Notes: generated by a model not told the origin, from the letters alone. A stretch of 64,000 nucleotides of DNA from Bacillota bacterium (GCA_023415825.1 JAEZJF010000022.1:372001-436000); one strand, 5' to 3'. Counted from the first letter of the stretch, positions 44,022-52,916 are shown. Made by a program: numbers and translations.

Positions 44022-47000
44022 ATGAAAAGAGTATTGAGTATTATTCTGGCAATAGCGATGATGATTTCTATGATGGCTACTACTCTGGCATACAGTGATG
44101 AAGAGACACCTTGGTGGGAAGAGGAATATTGGGAGAAGGAAATGCTCGTCCAATATTTTAATGCCGAGCCTCCAGTGTACAATTCTCAAACCGGCGAATA
44201 TGAAATCTACACACCGGAACAGCTTCTGTTCCTTTCGGGCAACTGGTCCAGCGAAGATATAAACAATGACGGCTTCCGTGACGCACCACGGTATGCTTAT
44301 TATCGACTGATGAATGACATTGATATGGGACCGTTGATGGATACAATCGGCCAGGTCCTGTCACAATTGGCAGGTGTAGAAATTGAAGGTTATATGCCGC
44401 CTCTGTCCGCTGATAAGGACGAGGATGGAGATCCTGACCCCGAGATGGTGCTGGATCCTGAGATCGGGCCCAGGAAGGAATACGGATGGTTCCTGGGAAC
44501 CTTTGATGGAAATTATCATGCCATTAAGAACGTTCGCATTTTCCGGGCAGGCAAATACGTAGCATTGTTTGGTTATATCGGCTATCAGAATGACCGCGCT
44601 TACTGCAAAAATCTTGCCATTATTGACATTGAGGTCGAAGGCGAAGAAAATGTGGGCGGTCTGGTGGGCGTCACCTACGGTACCATTACCAATTGCATGG
44701 TCACCGGCAAAATGATCGGTACCGATGACGATACCGCAGGCGGTATTGCAGGTAAGATCAAAGAAGGTGAAGGTCCGGTAGACGGCTACATGGAGAATGT
44801 TTTCTCCTATGTGGACATTGATGGTCAGTTCTATACCGGCGGTATACTGGGAATCCAGGATGGTGGCGGTACTCTGAAAAACGCTTTTGCCGGCGGTACT
44901 TTGATCGGTGCCAACGACAAGGGCTATGCGGGTGGTATCGCAGGCGGCTTTAACGCAGGCGAGATCATGGAGAATTGTATTGCTATCCAGAGCAAGATTC
45001 ATCCCGCCCAAGGAGCGGGTGACTCCGACAAGCTGATTGGCGGTCTGGCCGGAGAGAGCGGCAAGTTCATCAATAACAACTATGCCTGGGAGGGCACCGA
45101 CCTTCGTGGTAACGAACCCACCGCTCATCCCAATAAGGCTATAAACCATCTGCTGTCCGCAGAGGAGATCATGACAAAGTCCACCTATATCAATAAATTA
45201 GGTTGGACCTTCGATAATGACAACTGGGGATGGGTAGGACAGGATAATCTCGGCTATCCCATGCTGCAGGGCTTTATCAACAACGGCATCGGAACAGATA
45301 TGCTTGACAAAATCGCCGCTGACCTTGAGATCAAAGTCCCGACAATTAACATGGTAAGCTTGAATACTGATCCTGAATTCAACCATCCGCAGATCAACAA
45401 AGCAGACCTCGGAGCAGATGTCTCTGTAGCGGCACAGGCCGTTCTGCCTGCAGGCAAGATTGTGGATAAGGTCGAGCTGTTCTATGGTGACAATGAGGAT
45501 GGCAGCACCTTCACAAATTCTATTCCAATGACTCTGACAAATGGCTTGTATGTAGCCAAACTGCCAACTAGTGCATTCGGTACTATCTATTACTACATCA
45601 AGCTTACAACAGACAGTGAAGTTGTAACCAAGCCATATTACATTCAGTCTTCCATTCCCTTTACCATTGATGACGGCTCTAATGCAATGAAACCTTACCA
45701 GGTTGTTATTACTCCCGGTACCAAGCAGTTTGACATGGGATTCAATTGGCTCACCCAGAAAGATACTGGAACCATTGTACAATACCGAAAAGTAGGTGAA
45801 AGTAGATGGAGAGAAGCCTGGGGCACATGCAAGGAATCCTATATAACCGATGGCTGGGACAATATTTTCAGTCATAAGGCTACTGTCAAGAGCCTGACCC
45901 CTGATGCCATGTATGAGTATAGGGTTGGTAACGGTACCGAATGGAGCAGCATCTATACGTTTAAAGCACCCACTAACAAGGATAAGTTTTCATTCCTGCT
46001 TGTGAGTGACCCGCAAAACGAGGAAGCAGAAGGCTTTGAGTATTTTGCAAAGGCCCTTGACCACATTAAGGGCTCTAGTGGCTATCCTAAAATAGACTTC
46101 ATCCTTATAACCGGAGACATTGTCCAGAATGGCTACAAAGCAACAGAGTGGGAAGCATGCTTCGAGGTGCTCGGGGAGTATTTTGCGACCATCCCGGTCA
46201 TCGCACTGCCTGGAAATCATGAAAACAAGGGCAACTTCCAGTACGTCAACTTTGCTGCACGATTCAACCTGCCCGGCGGCATGGTCAATACCACCTATGA
46301 CGGTACCACCGCTTGGCTTGAGTACGGCGATGCCTGTATCACAGTCCTCAACTCCGAGCCATATCCTCCCGAGCAGAAACCCCAATTGTGGAGCAATATG
46401 GCTGATTGGGCTCAAAAAGTCTATATGAGGTCCGAGAAGAAATGGCGCATCATGGCTACCCACGCCGGCCCCTATACCTCCGACCATCCCGGTTCTGACG
46501 TAGCACCGTTGGCTGATATTGCAGATAATCTGAAGGTTGACCTATTCGTCAACGGACACGATCATCAATATATCCGCGGTACCGTTATTAACAGAACCAA
46601 GGTGCAGCCCGGCGAAGGGACCACTTATGTCACGGCCGGAACCATCGGCGATAAGTTCTATACCTATGTGCCCAGCCGCTCCGATCCTTATACCGAGGTT
46701 CAATGGAGTGACGTTGATGGGGAGGAGCGCCAGAACTTCAATATTATTACTGTTGGAGAAGATGAAATCGAATGCTCCATGTATCTTTTAGATCCCATGG
46801 ACGAGGTGACCGAGGAGTACGACTATAATGCATGGACACGGTTTGACCATTTCATCATTCCTGAAAGCCTTTCCGATTATGAAGATTGCCAAGTGGCTTA
46901 TTATACTGTGGTCTACGGCGACTGGCTCTCGACCATTGCATCTAAGTGCGGGCTTACATGGAAGGAAATGGCCAAGTTGAACAACCTTGAGAACCCCGAT

Positions 47001-47036
47001 TTGGTCTATCCCGGACAATTGCTTCGCGTAAAATAA
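44022..47036 (+). CDS. Secreted LysM-anchored purple-acid-phosphatase-like metallophosphoesterase
   Basis: A 1004-residue exported protein. Signal peptide 1-25 (MKRVLSIILAIAMMISMMA). About 60-380: GLUG-type beta repeats (VGGLVGVTYGTITNCMVTG; AGGIAGGFNAGEIMENC). About 556-650: fibronectin-like N-terminal domain of purple acid phosphatases. About 655-850: calcineurin-like catalytic domain with LLVSDPQ, ITGDIVQNG, LPGNHE, THAGPY and NGHDHQ, which supply the two-metal site. About 956-1004: one LysM domain (YTVVYGDWLSTIASKCGLTW, YPGQLLRVK) for peptidoglycan binding. It should release phosphate from an organic phosphoester at the cell wall. AGGAGG is 11 bases before the ATG at 44022. It has its own leader with a palindromic operator and its own terminator. 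Confidence 0.9.
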   Translation: MKRVLSIILAIAMMISMMATTLAYSDEETPWWEEEYWEKEMLVQYFNAEPPVYNSQTGEYEIYTPEQLLFLSGNWSSEDINNDGFRDAPRYAYYRLMNDIDMGPLMDTIGQVLSQLAGVEIEGYMPPLSADKDEDGDPDPEMVLDPEIGPRKEYGWFLGTFDGNYHAIKNVRIFRAGKYVALFGYIGYQNDRAYCKNLAIIDIEVEGEENVGGLVGVTYGTITNCMVTGKMIGTDDDTAGGIAGKIKEGEGPVDGYMENVFSYVDIDGQFYTGGILGIQDGGGTLKNAFAGGTLIGANDKGYAGGIAGGFNAGEIMENCIAIQSKIHPAQGAGDSDKLIGGLAGESGKFINNNYAWEGTDLRGNEPTAHPNKAINHLLSAEEIMTKSTYINKLGWTFDNDNWGWVGQDNLGYPMLQGFINNGIGTDMLDKIAADLEIKVPTINMVSLNTDPEFNHPQINKADLGADVSVAAQAVLPAGKIVDKVELFYGDNEDGSTFTNSIPMTLTNGLYVAKLPTSAFGTIYYYIKLTTDSEVVTKPYYIQSSIPFTIDDGSNAMKPYQVVITPGTKQFDMGFNWLTQKDTGTIVQYRKVGESRWREAWGTCKESYITDGWDNIFSHKATVKSLTPDAMYEYRVGNGTEWSSIYTFKAPTNKDKFSFLLVSDPQNEEAEGFEYFAKALDHIKGSSGYPKIDFILITGDIVQNGYKATEWEACFEVLGEYFATIPVIALPGNHENKGNFQYVNFAARFNLPGGMVNTTYDGTTAWLEYGDACITVLNSEPYPPEQKPQLWSNMADWAQKVYMRSEKKWRIMATHAGPYTSDHPGSDVAPLADIADNLKVDLFVNGHDHQYIRGTVINRTKVQPGEGTTYVTAGTIGDKFYTYVPSRSDPYTEVQWSDVDGEERQNFNIITVGEDEIECSMYLLDPMDEVTEEYDYNAWTRFDHFIIPESLSDYEDCQVAYYTVVYGDWLSTIASKCGLTWKEMAKLNNLENPDLVYPGQLLRVK

Positions 47037-47062
47037 TAGGTCACAAATTCAATTACGAAGAA

Positions 47063-47095
47063 ACGGCGTAGCTCCCACAGCTACGCCGTCTCTTA
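47063..47095. terminator. Bidirectional terminator
   Basis: Perfect 11-bp stem ACGGCGTAGCT / AGCTACGCCGT (47063-47073, 47079-47089), loop CCCAC, followed by TCTCTT. It lies between the secreted phosphoesterase (+) and the ABC efflux operon (-). Confidence 0.85.
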
Positions 47096-47109
47096 AGCCT
47101 CCTTGGGCT

Positions 47110-47865
47110 TTATATACTGGTTTCTTTTATTAATCTTCTAAGCGCCCATGTAAAGCTAATAAAACCCATAAGTGCGAGCAGAAGAATGACAGATAGAATA
47201 TCTTTGGTAATGGTATTGCCCTGTAAAAACAAGTCTCGCAAAGCATTGATGACATGAGTAAACGGATTGAGATTCACCGCAATTGCCAGGCCCCCGGATA
47301 ACGTATTTGAAGGAAATAGTGCTGTGCTCAAAAAAAAGAGTGGCAGAACAATTGCATTCATAACGGTTTCATAAATGACTTCATTCGGAAGACAAAGACT
47401 GATTGCGTAAGTAAGCCCTGCCATAAAAAATGCTGTCATGAATACGAGTAAAACGATTAAAAGGAATCCAATCAATCCAGAAGCAATTTTTATTGAAAAG
47501 AACAGGCTGACAACGCACATAACGGCAACTTCAAAAAAAGTACATAAAACCGCTTCTAATACTTGACCGAGCACAATTGAACTTCTTTTGACTGGAGCAA
47601 TCAATACACGATAAAAGCTGCCGTCGATTTTCATCAGATAATTCATGATGCCACTGCTGCTGCAAGCACCAAAACTTACGAGTACAACAAGTCCAGGCAG
47701 AATAAATGCAGTATAATTTTCAATTCCATTCCCCTGCATGGACTGTCTGGCAACGGCACTATATAGAACCAACCAAAGCATGGGCTGTAAAATTGTAATC
47801 ACAATAGTGAAAGCGTTGTGGAAGCGCCATTTTACATTACGTTGAAGTAAAGTAAAAACATCCAT
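47110..47865 (-). CDS. ABC-2 type efflux permease
   Basis: A 251-residue membrane protein with six hydrophobic segments in the ABC-2 pattern of drug or polysaccharide exporters (DrrB-like). Typical features are the amphipathic N-terminus ending in WRFHNAF, the LPGLVVLVSFG segment and NLNPFTHVINALRD near the C-terminus. The ATG at 47865 overlaps the stop of the ATPase gene (TGATG) with GGAGGC 6 bases upstream, so I prefer it to a TTG at 47871. It is the last gene of a four-gene block led by an AraC/GyrI regulator and works with the ATPase to expel a toxic compound. Confidence 0.9.
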   Translation of the reverse strand: MDVFTLLQRNVKWRFHNAFTIVITILQPMLWLVLYSAVARQSMQGNGIENYTAFILPGLVVLVSFGACSSSGIMNYLMKIDGSFYRVLIAPVKRSSIVLGQVLEAVLCTFFEVAVMCVVSLFFSIKIASGLIGFLLIVLLVFMTAFFMAGLTYAISLCLPNEVIYETVMNAIVLPLFFLSTALFPSNTLSGGLAIAVNLNPFTHVINALRDLFLQGNTITKDILSVILLLALMGFISFTWALRRLIKETSI

Positions 47866-48815
47866 CAGCAAGCCTCCTTTCCTTCTTCTCCTGTCAGTTT
47901 GAGGAAAACATCCTCTAAAGTAGGCTGCATAATTTCTATACCTAAAAAAGGAATATCATGCGCTAACAACCATCGGTTGGCTATTTCTAAATCTGAATGT
48001 CCATTATTTAATCTGGTGATGATTTTATCCTGGCGCAAATCTGATTCATCAAGAGCAACGATATTTTTTAGTAGCGCAAAACAATTTTTTGCTTCTTCTT
48101 TTGACGCAAAGCTGATTTTTAGCATATCTTGCCGCAGATATTTACGGAGGGTATAAGGCGTGCCTTGAAGTATCTCTTTCCCATTTTTTATTATGCCAAT
48201 AGTATCGCTTAGCTGGTCGGCTTCCTCTAAGTAATGAGTGGTCAGAAAAATGGTGCTTCCAAAATCCTCTCTTATCTTTTTCATCATGTCCCACATTGCC
48301 ATCCGAGATTGAATATCCATTCCAACGGTCGGCTCGTCCAAAAACAATACTTTTGGATTTGACATCATATTGAGCGCGATATCAAGCCGCCTCTTGATCC
48401 CGCCAGAATATGAGGAAACAGGGTACTTCAAATATCGTTCTAATCCAAAGCAGGAAATCAATGTCTTCATTCGTTTTTGCGCTTCCGTTTTCGGCACTTT
48501 ATAAAGCCTACTTTGAAACATCATGTTTTCTTTGAGGGATAGGTGCGTATCAATGGATGTCCGCTGAGCGACGCAGGAAATCAACGTGCGGATTGTAGCT
48601 GCTTCACGGTAAATATCTTTCCCAAACATATCTACATTACCGGATGTCGGACGCAGATAGGTGGTCAGTATGTTAATAAGAGTTGACTTGCCCGCACCGT
48701 TTTGTCCCAGCAGTGCAAATATTTCGCCTTTATTCACACTTAATGAAAGACCATTTAAAGCCTGAATGCCATTCTTGTATTTTTTCACTAGGTTTTCGAT
48801 GCAGATTGCGACCAT
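47865..48815 (-). CDS. ABC efflux ATPase (DrrA-type)
   Basis: A 316-residue ATPase: Walker A GQNGAGKST (about 38-46), Q-loop CVAQRTSID, a signature in the form YSGGIKRRLDIALNM, Walker B VLFLDEPTVGMD and the His switch TTHYLEEAD. The C-terminal 80 residues are the extension seen in DrrA-like drug exporters. It couples with the permease downstream. The gene starts 1 base after the stop of the GyrI-like gene, with GGAGG upstream of the ATG. Confidence 0.93.
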   Translation of the reverse strand: MVAICIENLVKKYKNGIQALNGLSLSVNKGEIFALLGQNGAGKSTLINILTTYLRPTSGNVDMFGKDIYREAATIRTLISCVAQRTSIDTHLSLKENMMFQSRLYKVPKTEAQKRMKTLISCFGLERYLKYPVSSYSGGIKRRLDIALNMMSNPKVLFLDEPTVGMDIQSRMAMWDMMKKIREDFGSTIFLTTHYLEEADQLSDTIGIIKNGKEILQGTPYTLRKYLRQDMLKISFASKEEAKNCFALLKNIVALDESDLRQDKIITRLNNGHSDLEIANRWLLAHDIPFLGIEIMQPTLEDVFLKLTGEEGKEAC

Positions 48816-48816
48816 T

Positions 48817-49272
48817 CTAGTCCTCCTTGATAGGGAACAAAATTTCTGTGATGTATTGAGACGGATTTCCTTTTAGGAGCATTCCCGGCCCCTTGATGAA
48901 AACTTCCCGAAACGGTGGCTGCAATTGCAGGTTATGCTCCGCAGCGTATTGGTCGATTGCAGCATAAGCTTGATACAAGGTATCATAAGAACCGATATGT
49001 GTAGCACAAATGGACTTAATCCGGGGCATTTCTTTTACTTCAATTCCATTCCCGACAGGCGTTTCCACAGTTGGTACGCATAAATCCATTTCTCCCATTT
49101 TCGTTTCCGGGTTCATCACATAATAGCAGAAAAACGGTGCTCCGTTTACTTTCCCTCTAATGGATTTATAAACATTTGGGAAAACATTGCTTGCTTTGGT
49201 CGCAATCCCTTTATATTGTAGGAAAGCAACGCGAATCGGTTCAATATCTCTGATTTCAATTTGGTACCCCAT
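48817..49272 (-). CDS. GyrI-like small-molecule-binding protein
   Basis: A 151-residue protein of the GyrI-like/SOUL (AraC effector-binding) fold: IEIRDIEPIRVAFLQYKGIA at the start, a middle ETKMGEMDLCVPTVETPVGN strand pair and the closing REVFIKGPG...YITEILFPI typical of the fold. Such proteins bind cationic drugs or protect gyrase. It follows the AraC gene by 4 bases and precedes the ABC genes by 1, so it probably binds the same compound that the regulator senses and the pump removes. Confidence 0.88.
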   Translation of the reverse strand: MGYQIEIRDIEPIRVAFLQYKGIATKASNVFPNVYKSIRGKVNGAPFFCYYVMNPETKMGEMDLCVPTVETPVGNGIEVKEMPRIKSICATHIGSYDTLYQAYAAIDQYAAEHNLQLQPPFREVFIKGPGMLLKGNPSQYITEILFPIKED

Positions 49273-49276
49273 TTGC

Positions 49277-50146
49277 TCAACTCTCCCTTTCTTTTTTTAC
49301 TGCAATCCATACTTCGGAGTGCCCTTCCTGAACCCTTTCTTTGTTGATCGGATAGACTTCAATATCCGGCAGTTCTGCGTAAGTATACCCGGAGAATGGA
49401 AGCCACTCAGTAAGAAAACGTTTAAAAATACTTTGAATGGATTCTTTGAAATGCCCGTCACTCTCAAAAATTACCCATGTGGCAGCAGGAATTATATACT
49501 CAAACATTTCTGCAGGAATTGGTTTATTGGTTGCGACTGCAATATAATAATAAATCTCGTCGGTTCCTTGACATGCAGTAATTCCTAGTACACCAGCCGG
49601 AGACTGATTTGACAGCTTACAGACTTCCTGAAACCGACTTCCTTGTAATACCTCGCCCCAGAAAGGCGGGACAATTCTTTTGTTTTCTTCCATATCTTCT
49701 GTTAACGGAATACGAATGCCCACAATTCGCAGAGCTTCTTTTTCTTCGATTCGATATGGCATAGCATTACCTCCTGTAACATTGACTGAAAACCTAATAG
49801 GGGGATACGCATTGAGTACACTCCCTTGTGACTTTGCAGAAGTAGGAGGAATTCCATGCACACTCTGAAATGCCCGATTAAAGGATGTGGGGGAAGTATA
49901 TCCATACTTCATCGCAACATCTAAAACTTTTACGTCCAAGGCCTGTAATTCAAATGCGGCCTGCGTCATCCTCCGACGGCGGATATATTCAGATAGCGGA
50001 ATACCTGCTACATAAGAAAACATTCGTTGAAAGTAAAAGGTGGAGCAACACGCAATTTTAGCGGCTTTTTCATAGGAAATCTCACCATCTAGGTTGTTCT
50101 CAATATAATCAATTGCGTTGCTCAATTTCTTTAACCACTCCATCAC
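49277..50146 (-). CDS. AraC-family regulator with GyrI-like effector domain (Rob/TipA-like layout)
   Basis: A 289-residue protein. Residues 1-110 form the AraC DNA-binding domain (ISYEKAAKIACCSTFYFQRM; VLDVAMKYGYTSPTSFNRAF; HGIPPTSAK). Residues about 125-289 are a GyrI-like effector-binding domain (YRIEEKEALRIVGIRIPL; SDGHFKESIQSIFKRFLTEW; IEVYPINKE). This DNA-binding-first layout is that of Rob-type multidrug sensors. It begins the minus-strand block of regulator, GyrI protein and ABC exporter. GGAGGTG lies upstream of the ATG. The promoter may be the minus-strand TTGATA/TAAAGT pair near 50225-50253. Confidence 0.92.
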   Translation of the reverse strand: MMEWLKKLSNAIDYIENNLDGEISYEKAAKIACCSTFYFQRMFSYVAGIPLSEYIRRRRMTQAAFELQALDVKVLDVAMKYGYTSPTSFNRAFQSVHGIPPTSAKSQGSVLNAYPPIRFSVNVTGGNAMPYRIEEKEALRIVGIRIPLTEDMEENKRIVPPFWGEVLQGSRFQEVCKLSNQSPAGVLGITACQGTDEIYYYIAVATNKPIPAEMFEYIIPAATWVIFESDGHFKESIQSIFKRFLTEWLPFSGYTYAELPDIEVYPINKERVQEGHSEVWIAVKKERES

Positions 50147-50307
50147 TTCACCTCCATGTAAAAATCATACTATTAAAAGTAAATTTATTCCTCTCATTTG
50201 ATGTCCTCTTTTGTGAACTTCACTTTACTCCACTAAAAAAATCATATCAAGTTTTATGTGCAAAAAACATGGCCTGTTAAACTATAAAATTGTACGTATA
50301 ATTTTTC

Positions 50308-50355
50308 TTGACAACATGGGGAGTGTCAACTATAATGAAATCGTAAACGTTTTCT
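50308..50355 (+). promoter_or_regulatory. Sigma-A promoter with LacI-type operator
   Basis: TTGACA (50308-50313), 17 bases, TATAAT (50331-50336), 5 bases, then CGTAAACGTTTTCT (50342-50355), matching the shared operator in the first 11 positions. The leader to the LacI ATG is about 160 bases. Confidence 0.88.
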
Positions 50356-50471
50356 TAGATTGGTTGTTCTTTCCTACCAAGGATCATTATTCTAGATCTA
50401 TTCAAATTTACTTTCATCATGAGACGCAAAAATATCAAGGCTTAAGGTAACAGTTTATTAATTTTTTTAAA

Positions 50472-50485
50472 TGGGAACGTTCCCA
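50472..50485. promoter_or_regulatory. 14-bp palindrome TGGGAACGTTCCCA before the LacI gene
   Basis: A perfect 14-bp palindrome with the central ACGT/AACGTT of LacI-family operators but different flanks from the shared site. It lies 19 bases before the ATG of the LacI gene at 50505, in a position to block translation-start proximal transcription; likely the autoregulatory site of that protein. Confidence 0.75.
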
Positions 50486-50504
50486 ATAAAAAAAGGAGTA
50501 TTCT

Positions 50505-51503
50505 ATGTCTGCAACGATACTTGATATTGCCAGAGCATCTGGTTTTTCAAAATCTACAGTTTCAAGGGCCTTCAGTGAACCGGATACGGTGAATTCAGCT
50601 ACCCTCGAGATAATACTTCATGCGGCAAAGGCTCTTAATTATACCCCCAATGCCATTGCACGGTCCATGATCACGAAGAAGACCGAGAATTTAGGCTTTA
50701 TCATCTATGAAAGGCAGAAGCCTGTTATTTCAAATCCTTTTTACGCCCCCATACTGGAAGCCATTGTTCAGGCATCGGCAGAAAAGGGATACAGCTTGTT
50801 TATTGCCTCCGATTCGGATATAAGATTGCCCTCTGGTGATACCATGCTCCGGAAACGGGTAGATGGAGTGATCATGGCAAGCCAAACCGACCCCAATACG
50901 ATTTTGGATTTCAGAAAAAAGGGTATTCCTGTGGTGCTGCTTAATTATCACATGGATTTAGAAAACCTTTATTGTATTTTATCCGACGACTACGGAGGTA
51001 TCTTTCAAGCGACCGAATACCTTATCAGCCGGGGCCATAAAAGCATTGGACTATTGTCGGGAAGGTTTACTTCATTTATTTATTCCCGAAGATATAACGC
51101 TTACATGGATGCCATGAAGAAACACGGGCTTAACCCTGATCATCGGCTTGTGCAAACTGTCGAGCCAACCATAAAAGATGCCTACAACGCCGCAAAATCA
51201 ATACTGGCTCATGGGGACAGACCCACGGCTCTTTTGTGCACCAATGACTCCATCGCTGTCGGTGCATTAAAAGCCGCCGTAAGATCAGGCCTCAGCATCC
51301 CCAGAGATTTATCAATAATCGGCTATGATAACAGCGATTTATGCATGGTATCCGAGCCTGAGCTTACTTCTGTGGATACCGATAAAAGCGAAATGGGAAG
51401 GTTGACGGTTGAATATTTGATTGCCCAGATAAACGGTCGAGCTCCAGATAAAAAAATAGTAACTGTAGAATCAAAGCTGATTTTGCGCGGAACGACAAAT
51501 TGA
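50505..51503 (+). CDS. LacI-family transcriptional repressor
   Basis: A 332-residue regulator. Helix-turn-helix ATILDIARASGFSKSTVSRA (2-21) and hinge YTPNAIARSMITKKT; ligand domain with LGFIIYERQKPVISNPFY, DGVIMASQ, a LISRGHKSIGLLSGR strand-helix, ALLCTNDSIAVGALKA and SIIGYDNSD. The different recognition helix (SKSTVSRAF versus SPSTVSRAL in the other LacI protein) suggests a related but not identical operator. AAAGGAG lies 8 bases before the ATG. It precedes a palindromic repeat element and then the second ABC importer, which it may control together with other sites in the region. Confidence 0.93.
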   Translation: MSATILDIARASGFSKSTVSRAFSEPDTVNSATLEIILHAAKALNYTPNAIARSMITKKTENLGFIIYERQKPVISNPFYAPILEAIVQASAEKGYSLFIASDSDIRLPSGDTMLRKRVDGVIMASQTDPNTILDFRKKGIPVVLLNYHMDLENLYCILSDDYGGIFQATEYLISRGHKSIGLLSGRFTSFIYSRRYNAYMDAMKKHGLNPDHRLVQTVEPTIKDAYNAAKSILAHGDRPTALLCTNDSIAVGALKAAVRSGLSIPRDLSIIGYDNSDLCMVSEPELTSVDTDKSEMGRLTVEYLIAQINGRAPDKKIVTVESKLILRGTTN

Positions 51504-51530
51504 TGGGGAATTGATATAACTCGGTTATTA

Positions 51531-51633
51531 AGGAGCAATCGAAATATAACTTCTGATTTTTTTCGGCAAAAAATATACAAATCTTCTGCTTTTGCCGGAA
51601 GATTTATCGGAAGTTAAATTTCGATCATCCCTA
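51531..51633. repeat. 103-bp MITE-like palindromic element
   Basis: The first 40 bases (from AGGAGCAATCGAAATATAAC) and the reverse complement of the last 40 (AGGGATGATCGAAATTTAAC) align closely, including the inner TTCYGAT and CGGCAAA parts, so the whole element can fold into one long hairpin. Shorter members lie at 33223-33253 and 35688-35747. It contains no gene and sits between the LacI gene and the ABC importer. Confidence 0.8.
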
Positions 51634-51673
51634 GCCGGATTATATAAATCAAATAAAGAAAAGGGGAGAAAAA

Positions 51674-52906
51674 ATGTTTAAGTCTATGAAAAGCTTAGCA
51701 GTTATTCTTTGCTGTATCGTTTTGATGGTTGCTGTCACAGCATGCGGACAATCCGCACAACCGGCGCAGACATCAACTCAGACTCCTTCAGGGAGTACAG
51801 AATCAGCAAAGCCCACTCCCACACCAGAGGCGACACCGGAACCAGTCACTATTAATTTTGCAACGGCCGGCGATACCAACATGACAGAGTTTTTCAATAA
51901 TCAAATTGTCCCGGCTTTTACAGCGGAGTATCCCCACATTACGGTAAATGTTGTGGGCACGGGCCCTGGCGATTCCGGAAGTAAAAACATTCACACAAAA
52001 TGGAAGGCACAGCTTGATGCAGGCAAGGATAAATGGGATTTGGACGCCGCCTGTGTCAACCAGTCAGTTATGAGAGATCTTATTGCCGACGGACTCATAA
52101 CCAAATATGTGCCGGAAACAGAAAATGCAAAATATGTGACTACACCCTCCTCTAAGAACTGCCTTGGAACACCGGTTACAGATTATGTTATTCCCATGTT
52201 CCAATCACAAACGGTTTTAGCCTACAACCCGGCAATGGTTCCGACTCCTCCCAAAACATTTGATGAGCTTGAAGCATGGATAAAAGCAAACCCCAAAAAG
52301 TTCGGATATAACGGTGTTAAAGGTGGTATGAGCGGCGTAGCCTTTACTGCGGCCTACCTCTATAGCAAAACAGGTGAATATGACCTTTATTCAAAGGGTC
52401 CCTATGACGTGGCCAATACTGAAAAATGGAAGGGTGTTTTAAAGGAACTGAAGGCTCTTCCCGTGGTGTATACACAGGGAAATGCAGGTACTCTCGATAT
52501 GTTGAATCGCGGTGAAATCGCCATAGGCCCCGTTTGGGTTGATATGCTCCTCCTGTGGAAGAGTGAAGGACGTATGGACTCAAGCATTAAGATGCTGCTT
52601 CCTGAGCCCGGTATGCCGGGACAACCCATGTATCTAGTTGTTGCCGATAAAGCAACAAATTATGAAGCAGCAAAGACCTTCTGTGATTTCATTGCAAGGC
52701 CTGACATCCAGGCTAAATACGTTGTAGAAGCCTATACCTGGCATCCCGGGGTTGATTCCGTGGCGGTATTTGAGAAGTGTTCTCAGGCTGCAAAAGACAA
52801 ACTGTTTTCTGAAGTAAGCGCCGATGAGATTTCCAAAAAAGGACTTTCCCTGCCATTGGCTGATTATATGAAGGATATGTTGACCATTTACGAAGAAGTT
52901 AGGTAA
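51674..52906 (+). CDS. ABC solute-binding lipoprotein (Pot/Ynj-type)
   Basis: A 410-residue lipoprotein: signal peptide with lipobox VTAC (Cys about residue 25), a Thr/Ser/Pro linker rich in Gln to about 55, then a type-2 binding fold (INFATAGDTNMTEFFNNQIV; FTAEYPHITVNVVGTGPGDSG; VIPMFQSQTVLAYNPAMVP; FDELEAWIKANPKKFGY). It resembles binding proteins of the spermidine/phosphonate/iron group, in particular YnjB-like ones. GGGGAG precedes the ATG. It leads an operon with two separate permeases and an ATPase. A strong stem-loop follows it. The ligand is unknown; location in the phosphoester/inositol region suggests a polyol or organic phosphate. Confidence 0.9.
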   Translation: MFKSMKSLAVILCCIVLMVAVTACGQSAQPAQTSTQTPSGSTESAKPTPTPEATPEPVTINFATAGDTNMTEFFNNQIVPAFTAEYPHITVNVVGTGPGDSGSKNIHTKWKAQLDAGKDKWDLDAACVNQSVMRDLIADGLITKYVPETENAKYVTTPSSKNCLGTPVTDYVIPMFQSQTVLAYNPAMVPTPPKTFDELEAWIKANPKKFGYNGVKGGMSGVAFTAAYLYSKTGEYDLYSKGPYDVANTEKWKGVLKELKALPVVYTQGNAGTLDMLNRGEIAIGPVWVDMLLLWKSEGRMDSSIKMLLPEPGMPGQPMYLVVADKATNYEAAKTFCDFIARPDIQAKYVVEAYTWHPGVDSVAVFEKCSQAAKDKLFSEVSADEISKKGLSLPLADYMKDMLTIYEEVR

Positions 52907-52916
52907 AGAATTGCTA

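Larger units (their letters stand above)
50147..50504. other. Divergent 358-base regulatory region
   Basis: Between the AraC gene (-) and a LacI gene (+). It holds a consensus promoter with operator (50308-50355) and a second palindrome (50472-50485) for the LacI gene, plus a weak possible promoter for the AraC operon. A 64-codon open frame at 50256-50450 spans the promoter itself and has no ribosome site, so I do not call it a gene. Confidence 0.7.

Noticed and set aside
50256..50450. A 64-codon open frame on the plus strand before the LacI gene.
   Set aside because: It contains the -35, -10 and operator of the LacI promoter, has no ribosome site and no recognisable sequence.
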